The position numbers and the translations under genes were made by a program. From the NCBI RefSeq assembly GCF_037042905.1, contig NC_087254.1, positions 11,021,103-11,085,102 on the forward strand: DNA of 64,000 bases. Direction: 5' to 3'. The notes below the pieces were generated by a model. It was given only the letters and a program-made list of their open reading frames with translations. It made no database searches and had not been told where the DNA came from. Below, one piece after another: positions 48,501 to 58,567 of this stretch. The DNA is from Lytechinus pictus. Lineage: Eukaryota > Echinodermata > Echinoidea > Temnopleuroida > Toxopneustidae. How positions within the stretch are numbered: position 1 is the stretch's first letter; each line of letters begins with the position of its first letter.

Positions 48501-51500
48501 ATTTGTGTTGCTCTCAAATAATGTTTGCTTGAGCAGTTTGTGAAGTGAAAAAAAGAAAGAAGTTAGACATACAAATCTTAATTATTTCATGAACATGCCC
48601 AAATTTGGATATTGTATGAGCCATGCCCTTTCACGTTTCAACAGGAAAAGTGAAAAAGGACCCCAAAATCATAATAATACTAGGATCATAATACCTCATA
48701 CCACTTTGTCTTGTGCCCATTTTGTACTAATTCTACATGGTCTAATGCCATGCTGTCCATCAGCCCGTTCGTCTAATTATAACAATATGATTTTTTGAAT
48801 GCAGCTTTAACTATCAACATACACTTGTCATTTTATATTACTCGAGGCATATTTTACTTAAAGGACAACGAGGTCATTAATAGAATTAGGAAAGAAAGCT
48901 GCAATTCTACCATTTCTTTAGTGGATAAAATAAGAATCACTCCCTCCAAGTCCTAGTAGATATCATTATACAAGGCCCTGTTACAAAAAAAAGAAGATGC
49001 AATTAATTGTTCAATCAAGTTTAATCGAGACTAACTAGTGTTTGACTATTGGAGTGGTTACCAAGTTTTTTAAATTTGAAATGAACATTAGGAGAAAAGT
49101 GAAAGGGGATGATTTATGTAGATAATTACGTGTTTATGCCTTCTTGTGCTCTTTGCCTTCACTCTGTACTGTTTTTATAATAAGCAAAGTAGATTTTATA
49201 TTAAAATGTGAATGTGTTTTTTCATAAGATTATGGTGTCTCAAAATGTGTGATATAATTATTCAGTGTGGAGTAAAAGAGGAAGAGGAGAGAGAGAGTGG
49301 GGTGGGGGAGGGAGGGAGAGAGGGAGTAGATTCAATTCAATTTTCAATTCAATTTTATTGACCATTAAAAAGACATCAAAATATTTACAAAAATATCATG
49401 ATACAAACAAACTAATACAAAATATAACAGGTTACAAATTACTTAATGGTCAGGACCCCTAAGAAGCAAAACTGCTTATAGCTGGGGCCCTACAAATCAC
49501 ACAAATATCATTACTGGTAAAAAAAAAAGGTTTTAAAATAACACACACACCCACACCTCATCACACAGTGCAAAAACACAGAAAAAACACATGAAATATA
49601 ATGAGAGGAAGAATTTGGAGATGATGAGAAGGTGAGGGATGTCCAAGAGTTTGGTAGGAAATTCAATATGCCCTTTAAGCTATGCATTGATTCGCGTGTA
49701 TACAATCGTTTTGATTTGATTCAGATCCCAGTCACGGCAGCAGACTTTCTAGCCTTCCCCACTGCCGATAAGCTACAAGCTCTAGGGAACCAGCGTGCAG
49801 AGAAGATACTTCAGGAGCTAGGGGTAAGCTTTTGGTAATGGTTTGATGATGGTAATCATTTGTGCATTTTTAATATTGCATATTGGCTATGAAAGCACAT
49901 ACTGGATTGTGTATTTAATACATTGTAAAAAAAATCTGATAATTGATTGAATTCTTAATCCTATTCGCTTTGAATGCTACAATTGGCCTTTCTCAGCTGA
50001 TCGCGAAAAACTCAATTGCTATGACTGACCTAATACCATATGTTATGAACACTACAGTTGCTCCACAATTCAGACCATGGATTCAAATTGTGACACAAAT
50101 AGTAACTGGGAACTAGGTATAAGATCAATAGGAGCTCTTATATCAGGAGCACCTAAAGGCTCATTGAGACATGATGAAATAGATTGCCCTTTTAGTTTAT
50201 GAATACATATCATGTGACTCAACACTCGACATAATTGTGATGGGGCTCAATCAAATTCTTAAATTTGAATGAGCACTAGTTGAAGAAATATCCACTAACC
50301 CCCCCCCCTCCCCTTCCTCCCAACAATATTTTAATGGGGCTTGATAAAATTTCTAATTTTCAATGAAAAGAAGTTAAAGAAATTGCCCCTAACCAAACTC
50401 TCAACAAAATTGTGATAGGGCTCAGTACAACTCCTAATTCTCAATGAATAAAAGTAGAACAAATACCCTCGCCCTTTGGGAAATATTATATATTTCTTGT
50501 TCTTGTTGTTGACAGGATGAGGTTTACGAGGAGTCGGCTGGTATCAAGGCATTCGTGAAGATCTCGTCTGTGATGGACCAGAAGAATAATAATGTCAAAA
50601 ATGCAGTCTATCAATGCGCAGGTACGTCTGTCACTCCTACTCCTCTAATAATTATAACATTTTTCTGCTAGACTACACAACAGATGTGACATTATAGAAA
50701 TATATCAGGCTTTGAGAAAGTATAGGGGGAATCATTTATCGGAGGTTGGACTGGCAATTACTATTTGCTAGTACATTGCCAGTCCAACTGAGGATTGATA
50801 ATTCCCACTATGCTTTCGAAAGAAACGCCTGATGTATTTGTTTTATATCCCTCTTTAACTTGTGGACCTAGACCTTGCTGATGTTTAACCCCCGGGTTTA
50901 ACTAATCTAGACCAAATCTAACGTTGCCGGATCTAGTCCTATTCTTAGGCCTGTCGAGTTGATGCTAAGCAGTTCCTGGGTATGCTGCGCGCGGCTTCTA
51001 CCTGAATGCACTTAATAAGTGGTCCGCTGTGCTGCGTTGGCCGTTGCTGCAGTTGCTCTCAAAATGTAAATAAATACGCGCAGGCTAAATATAGTTTCTA
51101 TGCTCTAAAAATTAGTATCAGATCTTGACTCACCTTGCAAGGTATAATTATTCCAAATTTAAGGATCCTGTATGAATGGCCGTCGGAATTATATTTTCTG
51201 TGTTGTAATCTAGACCCAATTCCCAGTGTTTTTTCAAACTGTCTGTAAGTAATTTGAGTGAAAGCTTGTATTTTACTTTATTTACGATCGATTGCGGATG
51301 ATCTGGGTCAAGTCAGGGAGCATGCGCAATTCAACATTGAGAGAAAATATCAACATGCGCAGTTCTGCCCATGAAAGTCTATCGAAAAATAAACGCGCTA
51401 CGAGAACACTATATGGAGCTATTTGCAGCGATGTGGTTTCCTATTGAAATTATACTTTGTCACATGATCACGAATCGACCAATCGTTTATCTAGAATACT

Positions 51501-52608
51501 CGTGAATATTCATAAGAGGGATATAAAATGTAATATATGTACAGCAGGTGAAAAATGATATTTAAAAAATAATCAGCAACATCGGGTAAGCCTTAACACT
51601 GCTGTAAATAGGGATTTTCTGGGGCTATTTCCAGGGCTCTTTTAAGAATTCAGGGGGCGAACTTACACAAGCCCTGTTTTTTTGTTTTTTTTTTACTGAT
51701 GTACAGTATTAACAACTCTTTTGTTGTAGGCCACGAAAAAAAAAATAATTGGTTAAAATTATTGGTTTGACAAGGAATTCTCATTCTGATACCTGAAAAT
51801 GGAAGAAGCATAAGAGTTGTAGTTATTGGATACATGTATGAAACCAGGGCCCCGTCTTACAAAGAGTTACGATTGATCTGATCAATCGTAACTATGGAAA
51901 TCCATCAGTGTCATAATTTTTTCGTACAAAAAATTTGCACAACGTCCTTTGTCTGCAAAGAGAAGCGCAGTGAATTTTCAGGAAAACAATGAATGCATGA
52001 ATATACATCATAGCTAGTAATTTTTTTAAACAAACATGCATAATAGATGTTGACGTTGCTGGCCGTCCATAGTTGCGATTGATCTGATAAATCGTAACTC
52101 TTTGTAAGACGGGGCCCTGGCCTATGTGCACATGAGAATGATATTGATCTGACTGGATAAGCAAGATGTGCATATCATGAAGGTAGTCTTTAATCTTATT
52201 TTGATCTCATACAGATGCCATTTTGAAGAAGCTGTTTGATAAATGCAAAGCTGAAACTGTTGTGAATTCTGTTCTTGTTCATCTGGGTCTAATCAAGGTA
52301 TGAATCTCATTATATAAAAAAGTCACTTATTTTCACCGAACTATTGTCATAAGCTACTGCGAATCCTCTCATCTGATTGACTTAACTTTTTCTTGAAACG
52401 CTCCCCTGATATATGACGAGAGTAGTTCGAGCAATGGACGTACATGTAGCTCTCTATCACCTCTTCTTCACCGAATTGTCTCTGACCGTAACCCTGCTAT
52501 TTATGTCTTGACATTGCAGTCTGCATTAAACCTTAGGATATTTGAATCACATTTTTTATCAGAGCGTGATGAAGATGATGACGATGATGATGGTGATGAT
52601 GATGATGG

Positions 52609-52666
<58 letters not shown>

Positions 52667-54039
52667 GAACCATTCTTTTATAATGCGTATCACCAAAAAT
52701 GAATTTTACTCCCTATGCTTAAGAAAAAAATAATGAAAGAGATGTGTCTTCCATCAAAAGATTTATATCAGCCTATCTAACAATTATTTAGTAGCTTAGT
52801 CCACAACTTCATGGCAGCTTGTTGAACTTATCCCATGTACTCCATTGATTTTCAGGGAGAAGAGAAACTGAAGCCAGTTGGGGATCCCTCAGGGATGCTA
52901 CTGACCCTAGAACACGCCGTCAAACAACACTACTATCCCAAGAGCACAGTGCAGATCTTCCAGGCTTTCCTGTTAAAGTTTGTATCCTAATTCTCTGGGC
53001 TCATTGCATAGTGGGAGCGAAATTCCTATAAATCTATTCAAGATTTTGACAAATTATTTTTGTATTCAGGTAGTTGTTAACAACAAGTACTGGTACTTTA
53101 ATCTACATGGCAGCTTTCAACTGAAGCAAATAAAATGATTGAAAGCTCCCAAGAACATGTTCCAGCTGTGCATTAATATGAACAGCTTCAGTATGAAACA
53201 TCACCACCAATGCCAATTAAGTTTTTTATGAAATGAGAGAAAAGTTGACAATGCTGTTTTCCCTCCGAAAAAACTTTATTTTGTCCCTCGAAATACTTAA
53301 TGTGAAAATTTACATAGTTTACAGTGTAAGAATGGGAATCTATTTTGTCATGTTGAGCAGACTGGGCCTCTGAACTTTACCATTGTAATGTAATTGAAAT
53401 GACGCATTCATGGCATGGGGACGCAGTAGGCCAGCGTGGTCTCAACTTGATCAACATTATTACGTATATCACTGCGCGGTCCAATTTGACGCGTATATAG
53501 CCGGCGTGCTACATTTCCACGCATTTTCCCCATTGACTTTCCTGAGCGGGCAATAAATTGGGTTCGTGGATAAACAATTGGAAACTTATTGACCGACCAC
53601 TTGATCCCAGTCATCGCAGGCAATAATGTATTAAAGTTGCCCTCCTCAGATGTCTGATTTGGTTAATGATAATCTTTATCACCCTGTCACATCTTTCGAT
53701 GCAAGCCTTGCAGAGTTTTGAGCATCTTAAAAAACCTTTCCGCAGCTCGAGCAGATTTGGGTGCGCCCCTGCAGGCAACTGCGTGTGAGATACTGTCAAC
53801 ATGGTTGACCTGCGGGTCGCAAAATAGTCACCCAGAGTCACACGCAAGGCTTGCATTGAAAGATGCGACAGATCTTTGAATTCCCTCATTCTCTATTAAA
53901 GTTTGATACAAGCATTGAAATATTCAATACGTTACTTTTTATTTCCTTATTTTCTTCCTGAACTTGCAGACCTGATAATAGGATCGATAGATGCGTCAAA
54001 GAGAAACATCTTCTGCTCCAAGCACTCTTTCAAATTTGA
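33506..54039 (+). CDS. RANGAP1: Ran GTPase-activating protein 1, sixteen coding exons, 571 aa
   Basis: Coding exons: 33506-33614, 36318-36445, 37425-37484, 38214-38390, 39247-39381, 40076-40177, 40666-40722, 41733-41846, 42372-42471, 42940-43024, 44091-44259, 49725-49823, 50516-50621, 52215-52297, 52856-52977, 53970-54039. All phases agree. It stimulates GTP hydrolysis by Ran in the cytoplasm and so sets the direction of nuclear transport. Residues about 30-355 form leucine-rich repeats ([27 protein letters not shown]); [10 protein letters not shown] and [14 protein letters not shown] are near-identical to vertebrate RANGAP1. An acidic tract follows (about 357-385), then the C-terminal SUMO-acceptor domain. 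IKGE at Lys508 keeps the SUMO consensus at the position equivalent to human Lys524. Human length is 587. The last exon gives a C-terminus LLLQALFQI. Confidence 0.94.
34064..35627. mobile_element. Foldback element built of palindromic ~60-bp repeats (RANGAP1 intron 1)
   Basis: Unique outer arms of about 115 bp (from 34064, with TTAATTAACGG and the palindrome CGCTTATATATAAGCG) recur inverted at 35513-35627. Between them lie about 24 units of 50-62 bp. Nearly all carry the 18-bp perfect palindrome TAGCGAACTAGTTCGCTA, then AGATCTCCTC, a TA run and CGAGGGGGAATTG or CGACGGGAAATTG. About 18 units point right, and around 35208 the order reverses for about five units. The layout (tandem repeats inside long inverted arms) resembles foldback elements such as sea-urchin TU elements. 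The repeated peptide frames are shadows. No coding gene. Confidence 0.8.
35686..36147 (+). other. 153-codon open frame of unknown status in RANGAP1 intron 1
   Basis: The frame is somewhat richer in GC than the surrounding intron and has no recognisable motif. It stands between the foldback element and RANGAP1 exon 2 and is most likely chance or a decayed repeat. Confidence 0.15.
37507..37720 (+). mobile_element. tRNA-derived SINE, second family
   Basis: TTGGTTTAGTTGATA (A-box-like) and AAAGGTTCAAATCCAGGG (B box) stand about 45 bp apart, followed by a body with CAGTGCCCCTCCGATC. It is an intronic pol III SINE copy, different from the 20708 family. Confidence 0.6.
38407..38522. mobile_element. 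116-bp foldback MITE with CTG duplications
   Basis: Tips GCGCCCGTGACACAAA and TTTGTGTTACGGGACC, flanked by CTG at 38404-38406 and 38523-38525. Related to the GGCCCCGTC group. It lies just after RANGAP1 exon 4. Confidence 0.65.
42785..42860 (-). mobile_element. tRNA-like SINE head
   Basis: On the minus strand it reads TGGCTCAGTTGG (A box) through a CTCACGACC anticodon-loop-like segment to GGGAGTTCAAGTCC (B box) and looks like a degenerate tRNA-derived SINE head. Sequence downstream of it is not tRNA-like; a true tRNA gene is unlikely because acceptor-stem pairing is poor. Confidence 0.5.
43036..43172. mobile_element. Small foldback MITE
   Basis: Tips GGGGCCTGTATCACAAAT and TTTTGTGTTGAAGGGCCC with inner TGATTGATAC / CCAATCAATAG pieces. 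Same broad group as the 38407 element; the target duplication is not clear. Confidence 0.5.
44260..47263. other. First part of the long RANGAP1 intron 11
   Basis: Apart from the retroposon-like tails near 44840-44960 and 46180-46230, this is AT-rich intron with no recognisable gene. A duplicated phrase with GGTGACTTGATGCTG-type sequence (45280 and 45400) indicates a local tandem duplication. Confidence 0.45.
44840..44960 (+). repeat. SINE/LINE tail with GCGCTATATAAAT motif
   Basis: AAAAGCGCTATATAAATCAA followed by ATTATT repeats is a recurrent retroposon 3' module. A similar tail is at about 46180-46230. Confidence 0.4.
47264..47719. mobile_element. hAT-like element with CAGACCTGCCAACC ends
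   Basis: Tips CAGACCTGCCAACC and GGTTGGCAGGTCTG are perfect inverted copies. The flanking aaatag is duplicated at 47258-47263 and 47720-47725 (6 bp readable). The interior is T/A-rich and non-coding. Confidence 0.7.
47726..49724. other. Second part of RANGAP1 intron 11
   Basis: AT-rich intron. A purine-rich GAGAGAGGGAGGG stretch lies at 49278-49325, directly followed by a probable LINE tail fragment (49326-49495, minus). No gene recognised. Confidence 0.45.
49326..49495 (-). repeat. Probable LINE 3' end fragment
   Basis: On the minus strand it runs from GGGCCCCAGCTATAAGCAG to a tail of AATAAAATTGAATTGAAA with further ATTGAA units. The terminal GAATTGAA repeats are typical of non-LTR retroelement tails. 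Confidence 0.5.
51848..52120. mobile_element. Foldback MITE, GGCCCCGTC-type ends, copy B
   Basis: Reverse-oriented relative of 28276-28553, sharing AAAGAGTTACGATTGATC hairpins at each end and the central AATGAATGCATGAATAT. The flanks are CAG and CTG. It lies in RANGAP1 intron 13. Confidence 0.7.
52566..52670 (+). repeat. (GAT)n trinucleotide repeat
   Basis: About 34 GAT/GGT-interrupted units in RANGAP1 intron 14. Long Asp and Met frames across it are artefacts. Confidence 0.9.
53690..53875. repeat. Inverted repeat in RANGAP1 intron 15
   Basis: ATCTTTCGATGCAAGCCTTGC (split by a one-base difference) near 53690 recurs inverted as GCAAGGCTTGCATTGAAAGAT near 53850. The GC-richer block 53400-53880 around it may be one element; no ends were identified. 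Confidence 0.5.
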
Positions 54040-56867
54040 ACAGCACTGTTTACTGCATCTCGATAATTGACGCTGTGGACTCTATATTAAAACCTTGTAA
54101 TGGGAGATACAATACATTCTGCATTGTTTTGTCCCAAGAATAAGTTTTCTTTTTGAATATTAAAGCAATCTTTTTTCTGTTCATCTTGGATCATGGCATG
54201 ATTTATTTGATTCAAAGGAAGGACTGATGATTTTTTGCTGTTGGAGATCTTATGCATTGACGTCATTGCGGTGCGCCGTCGTCTTAGAGGCTGTAGCGAT
54301 TGCCTTGCATTCATTGGAATCTTCGGCTGGCGCATCTCTGACAACTCCATTTACGCGTATTCCTATATCCTCTGAGGGAGGGCGCTATGATGAGATTATG
54401 ATGTCATATGCAAAAGGTCTATTGCTTCACCTCGTTGCCTTGGATGTGGTTGTCATGGTGATTTATTATTGCTTTCGCGAGATGATTCTACAATACTCTT
54501 CAAAGTAGATGAACTTCAGAGTTGATGAACTTTAGTGATATTGAAGAACGACTGTCCACTTTTCAAGCATGTTTTTTTCTATATTTTTTATGAAATGGAA
54601 GTGTTGATTGCTTGTGAAAGATAATGCATTGTTTTTGTTAAGTTTACCTAAATTCTATTATCTGGAATAAGAAGGGGTAATATACCCAGGGGCGGATCCA
54701 GGATTTTCCAAAAGGGGGCACATTTTCCCTATGGAAATTTGTAACCTATAAAACATGTAAAAAATGTACCAAGAAATAATTTAACGGATCAACAGGAAAT
54801 GATGCAAAAAAAATAGAATGTTGCAGAGGCAAAAGCCATTTTTTAATCACCTGCCTGTGAAACTTGTCGACCAACCAACTTCAAGAGTGAAGCCCAAAAT
54901 GGATTCTATCTTGCACAGACTATATTTTCATGACATAGCATTGTAACGTATTGAGTTTATTCACACATCTTGACAATGTTTTATTTGCGGGGTTGTTATG
55001 TAATGTATATGTGTATAATGTGTAACACATCTTTTTATAATGAAAATGGTATTGTGAAAAAAAATCTCAAAATGAGTTCGAACAAAATCCAATGAAATGA
55101 CCAGCTAAATTATTTGTATCTATAAATAAAAATTTGTGCCAAATGTATATGGTAGAAAATGTGTCGCTGCTGATAAACTCAAAGTAAGCATGGCATGTCA
55201 GCAAGGTCTAGGGTCTTTTTCCAAGCAAAAGTAATACACTGTCTGTGTATTGGCCATGCTGTTCAGTCATTGTGATCGTTTTTCGGTTTAGATGTGTAAT
55301 TTCACCAAGTAAAATGTACCAGCTATATGATGACATGGTGACAATCAACTTTGTTAGTTGAATAAAATTATCATGAAATCATTATTTGCAGCAATTGCAT
55401 GTACATCAGCTTTAGGTGTACAGGTAACCTTGCCGGTATTCAGTTGGAAGTATTGATTTTGTAAGTTTTTTACATATACTGGTGTTCAGATCATGGGCCC
55501 GTTTCATAAAGGACTTGCAACTGTTGTAACTTTGCCATTATGGCAACTGCCATGGTATTGAGTTGCCATTATGGCAAAGTTACAACAGTTGTAACTATTT
55601 ATGAAACGGCGCCCATATCTATAAAGTAAATTCTTGTGACAATCAACCTTGCTAGTTATATAAAATTATCATGAAATCATTATTTGCAGCAATTACATGT
55701 ACATCAGCTTCAGGTGTACAGTGAATGTGGCATTAGTTACCAGGGCGGTATTCAGTCAGAAGTACTGATTTTACAAGTATTATACTTGGCTAAGCAAAAT
55801 GCGTGAACTTGTATTCAGATCACATGTTATGCTATGGCCACAAATATCTTTACAAACACTGTACAAAGGATTCTTATACGTAGCTATAAGTGGTATGAAA
55901 TCGTTCATAAAGGTATTTGTGACCGTAGCATAAGTAATTCTAGTGACATCAAATCTAATGTTGGAGAAAATAGGAATTATAGGAGAGGTGAATCTGAAAA
56001 ATTGCTGTAACTTCTGCACACTTGAGCTGGGAAATGGCTATAAATCGGAATAGATTTTTGTATAGGGCCTAAAGATCAGATAGTGAAAGGAATTATGTTA
56101 GCAAGTTTACCATACTCTTTAATCATCTGTAAAGAACTCTTCTACACCCACCTTCAAATGTACTGTTTAAAAAGTATTTTGAATGAGTAAAGTGCTACGA
56201 ATATGATTGCAATTTTCTTTTTCTCTTAGCTTTTCTGTCTTCTTCAAAGTACATATAGGGACACATTTGATAATGATAAGCGCTAAAGCATGTTGATATC
56301 ATTATTAGTCAAAATGCAAAGTTGATTCATCTTTGAAATTACTTTAAGTTACAAATAAATGGCTAGCTTATTTCTTCTCTTTTTTTCAATAATTAAGGGA
56401 AGATGCACAAGGGCTATCAAGGGCAATTTGGCCCAAATAAATGTAACCTTGGTGAATTGTTTAGGTTAAAACTGAAATATAATTATATGTAATGTAAGGT
56501 ATGAATAGAGGGTTGGAACCCCCCCCCCCCCCCACCATGCAAAAAAGAAATAAAAAGCATTGATCCCCCAACCCTGGCAGAGTAACTAAATGCCGATTAC
56601 AGTATTCTTTTGTAATGCAGTGTAGCCAGAGATATATATATTTTGTTTCAGCCCCAAGTTACATGCTTATGTGGAGTGCTGACTTGGATCAATTATCTGT
56701 GTAGTTTTATTTTAATACTTGTAAATAATGTAATTTAGTGTAATGATGGTTTCATTTTGAGGGTGAGATTGTCAAGTTGCTACATGTTCTGTATAGAAAT
56801 AAAGTGATCCAATTGTAAGTTATTGTGCTCTTGAATTGTGTGTTGTAGATATTTCATTTCACTCATG
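54040..56867 (+). other. RANGAP1 3' region
   Basis: Candidate polyadenylation signals AATAAA appear at about 55358 and at 56798-56803. The stretch includes one foldback MITE and no other gene. Which signal is used is not decidable from sequence alone. Confidence 0.4.
55495..55613. mobile_element. GGGCCCGTTTCATAAA-type foldback MITE
   Basis: A nearly perfect palindrome with tips GGGCCCGTTTCATAAA and TTTATGAAACGGCGCCC and an inner GCAACTGTTGTAACTTTGCC hairpin arm. AT stands on both sides. Confidence 0.75.
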
Positions 56868-56985
56868 TAGAGCGTTGTGGCCCAGTGGATTAGTCTTCTG
56901 ACTTTGAAACAGAGGGTCGTGGGTTCGAATCCCAGCCATGGTGTAATTTCCTTCAGCAAGAAATTTATCCACACTGCTGCACACA
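56868..56985 (+). mobile_element. tRNA-derived SINE, truncated copy
   Basis: Head with TGGCCCAGTGG and GTGGGTTCGAATCCCAGCC, then CCTTCAGCAAGAAATTTATC, breaking off after CACTGCTGCACA. Same family as 20708-21005, with a better preserved B box. Confidence 0.75.
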
Positions 56986-57179
56986 AGGAAGAAATAGAAT
57001 AGGACGAGAATAGATGTGTGAGGGGAATAGAGAAGAAATGGAGTGGGGTATGTCATTGGTTCCTGCTCATTTGCATACCAACCAGGACATGCATGATATT
57101 TGTGAAATTTAAAGAAAACATTATTTTTCCGTTTTTATTCAAATCAACTTTTTGCTAGGGTGAACTCTGCCTTTAAACA

Positions 57180-58503
57180 TCATCCCTTTCAGATTTCCTC
57201 CTTGACATGGATCTCACAGATTACTGCTCCGGGGGAGGGGGCTGGGTGGGCTTCAGACCCCCCAAACTTTTTTCAAAATAATTTTTGGAGATTGGATGTC
57301 CCCTTTTAGGAATCGGGGCTCTATTCTCCCTCTACCATTTATTCTTTATCATTTTTTTTCTTTACCTCAATTTCTGCCTCTTATCATTCGTCATTTCTTT
57401 CCCACTAATTCATCCCTCTTTACCATTTAATCTCCCTTAACCATTTATTAACTCAATTATTCCCCCCTTTACCATTCATTCTCTCCCTCTCTCTGTATCA
57501 TTCCCTTTATTTCCTACTTATTCTTTCTTCAAAACTTGATTCTTGCACATTTCCTCCACATCAAATTTTTTTAAACATTCAAAACCAGCAACAAAAAAAA
57601 CTTCATTCTTGCATCTCACGACAACTTTCTTTCATTCATTAGAATTATATCCCCATTTCATGAAGACTTCCTATTATGGTATCTTTGCCATCATAATACA
57701 CTTATCACGGAAACCTTTACAACTTGATTGGCTGATGATCCCTGAAACCATGGTAGTTACCATAATGCTTAATTTAACATAATTCCAAAGTCCAGGCCCC
57801 AATTCTTTTTCTAATGCCATCCTCTGAAATTCCTTATACAAAAACAATTATTTCTTCTCTCAATCCTAGCAATGTAATAAAACAAATTGAAGGTATCATT
57901 TTAACAGGTTGAAATGCACAAATTTTGGTCCATGGACAAACACCAAAGTCAAAAGTGAACAGAGTACTGATACACCGCTGATTTCACTGCTATCTTACGA
58001 TAATCAAGATAAGAAATATGCAATATATTTTCAGAAAATCGGCCCAGAGCCCAGTGGCATAAAGGTTACTAATACAGTAACTCTACCATCCAATGGTGAA
58101 CTTCATGGAATCATCAATTTTGATTGGCTGTTAATCCTTGTTTCCATGGTAGTTACCATTGAATGACACAGTTACCATGATCGTAACTTTTCTACTAACG
58201 GGGACCAAATTTTACATATTTGGTCATTTAAAAAGGGGAACAGTCCCTGCTTCTCATTCTTATATCTTCCACAATGTGTATTTGTCTAGTAACACCACCA
58301 TGTTGTCATGGAAAGCAGTCGATTGGCAGATCACTCAACTCTGAATGAACATCCAATGGACAAATCAGACTTGCTATGCTCTCAATAAAATATACACCCC
58401 TATATAACATCCTATGAACTGCACTCGTAACACACAACACTACAGCAATAACAAACCCATAATGAAATCAATTCGCTTTAACTGTATTTTATCATTTTTT
58501 TTG
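57180..58503. other. Spacer between RANGAP1 and RPS15A
   Basis: A pyrimidine-rich block (57340-57560) is followed by AT-rich DNA with two inverted CCATGGTAGTTACCAT phrases (57748 and 58144) that mark a small decayed repeat. No gene. Confidence 0.4.
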
Positions 58504-58509
58504 TTTATT
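58504..58509 (-). terminator. Polyadenylation signal of RPS15A
   Basis: AATAAA on the minus strand, about 60 nt past the stop codon of RPS15A, the expected distance for a short ribosomal-protein 3' UTR. Confidence 0.6.
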
Positions 58510-58567
58510 TTATCAATTTTTTGTTGCTGTTGTGGATTTTACAACACCATGTTTTCTGGACATGCTT

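Noticed and set aside
52508-52733. Asp-rich and Met-rich frames
   Set aside because: They read through a (GAT)n microsatellite.
53408-53889. Minus-strand frames as an antisense gene in RANGAP1 intron 15
   Set aside because: No domain resemblance; the block is a repeat with an internal inverted segment.
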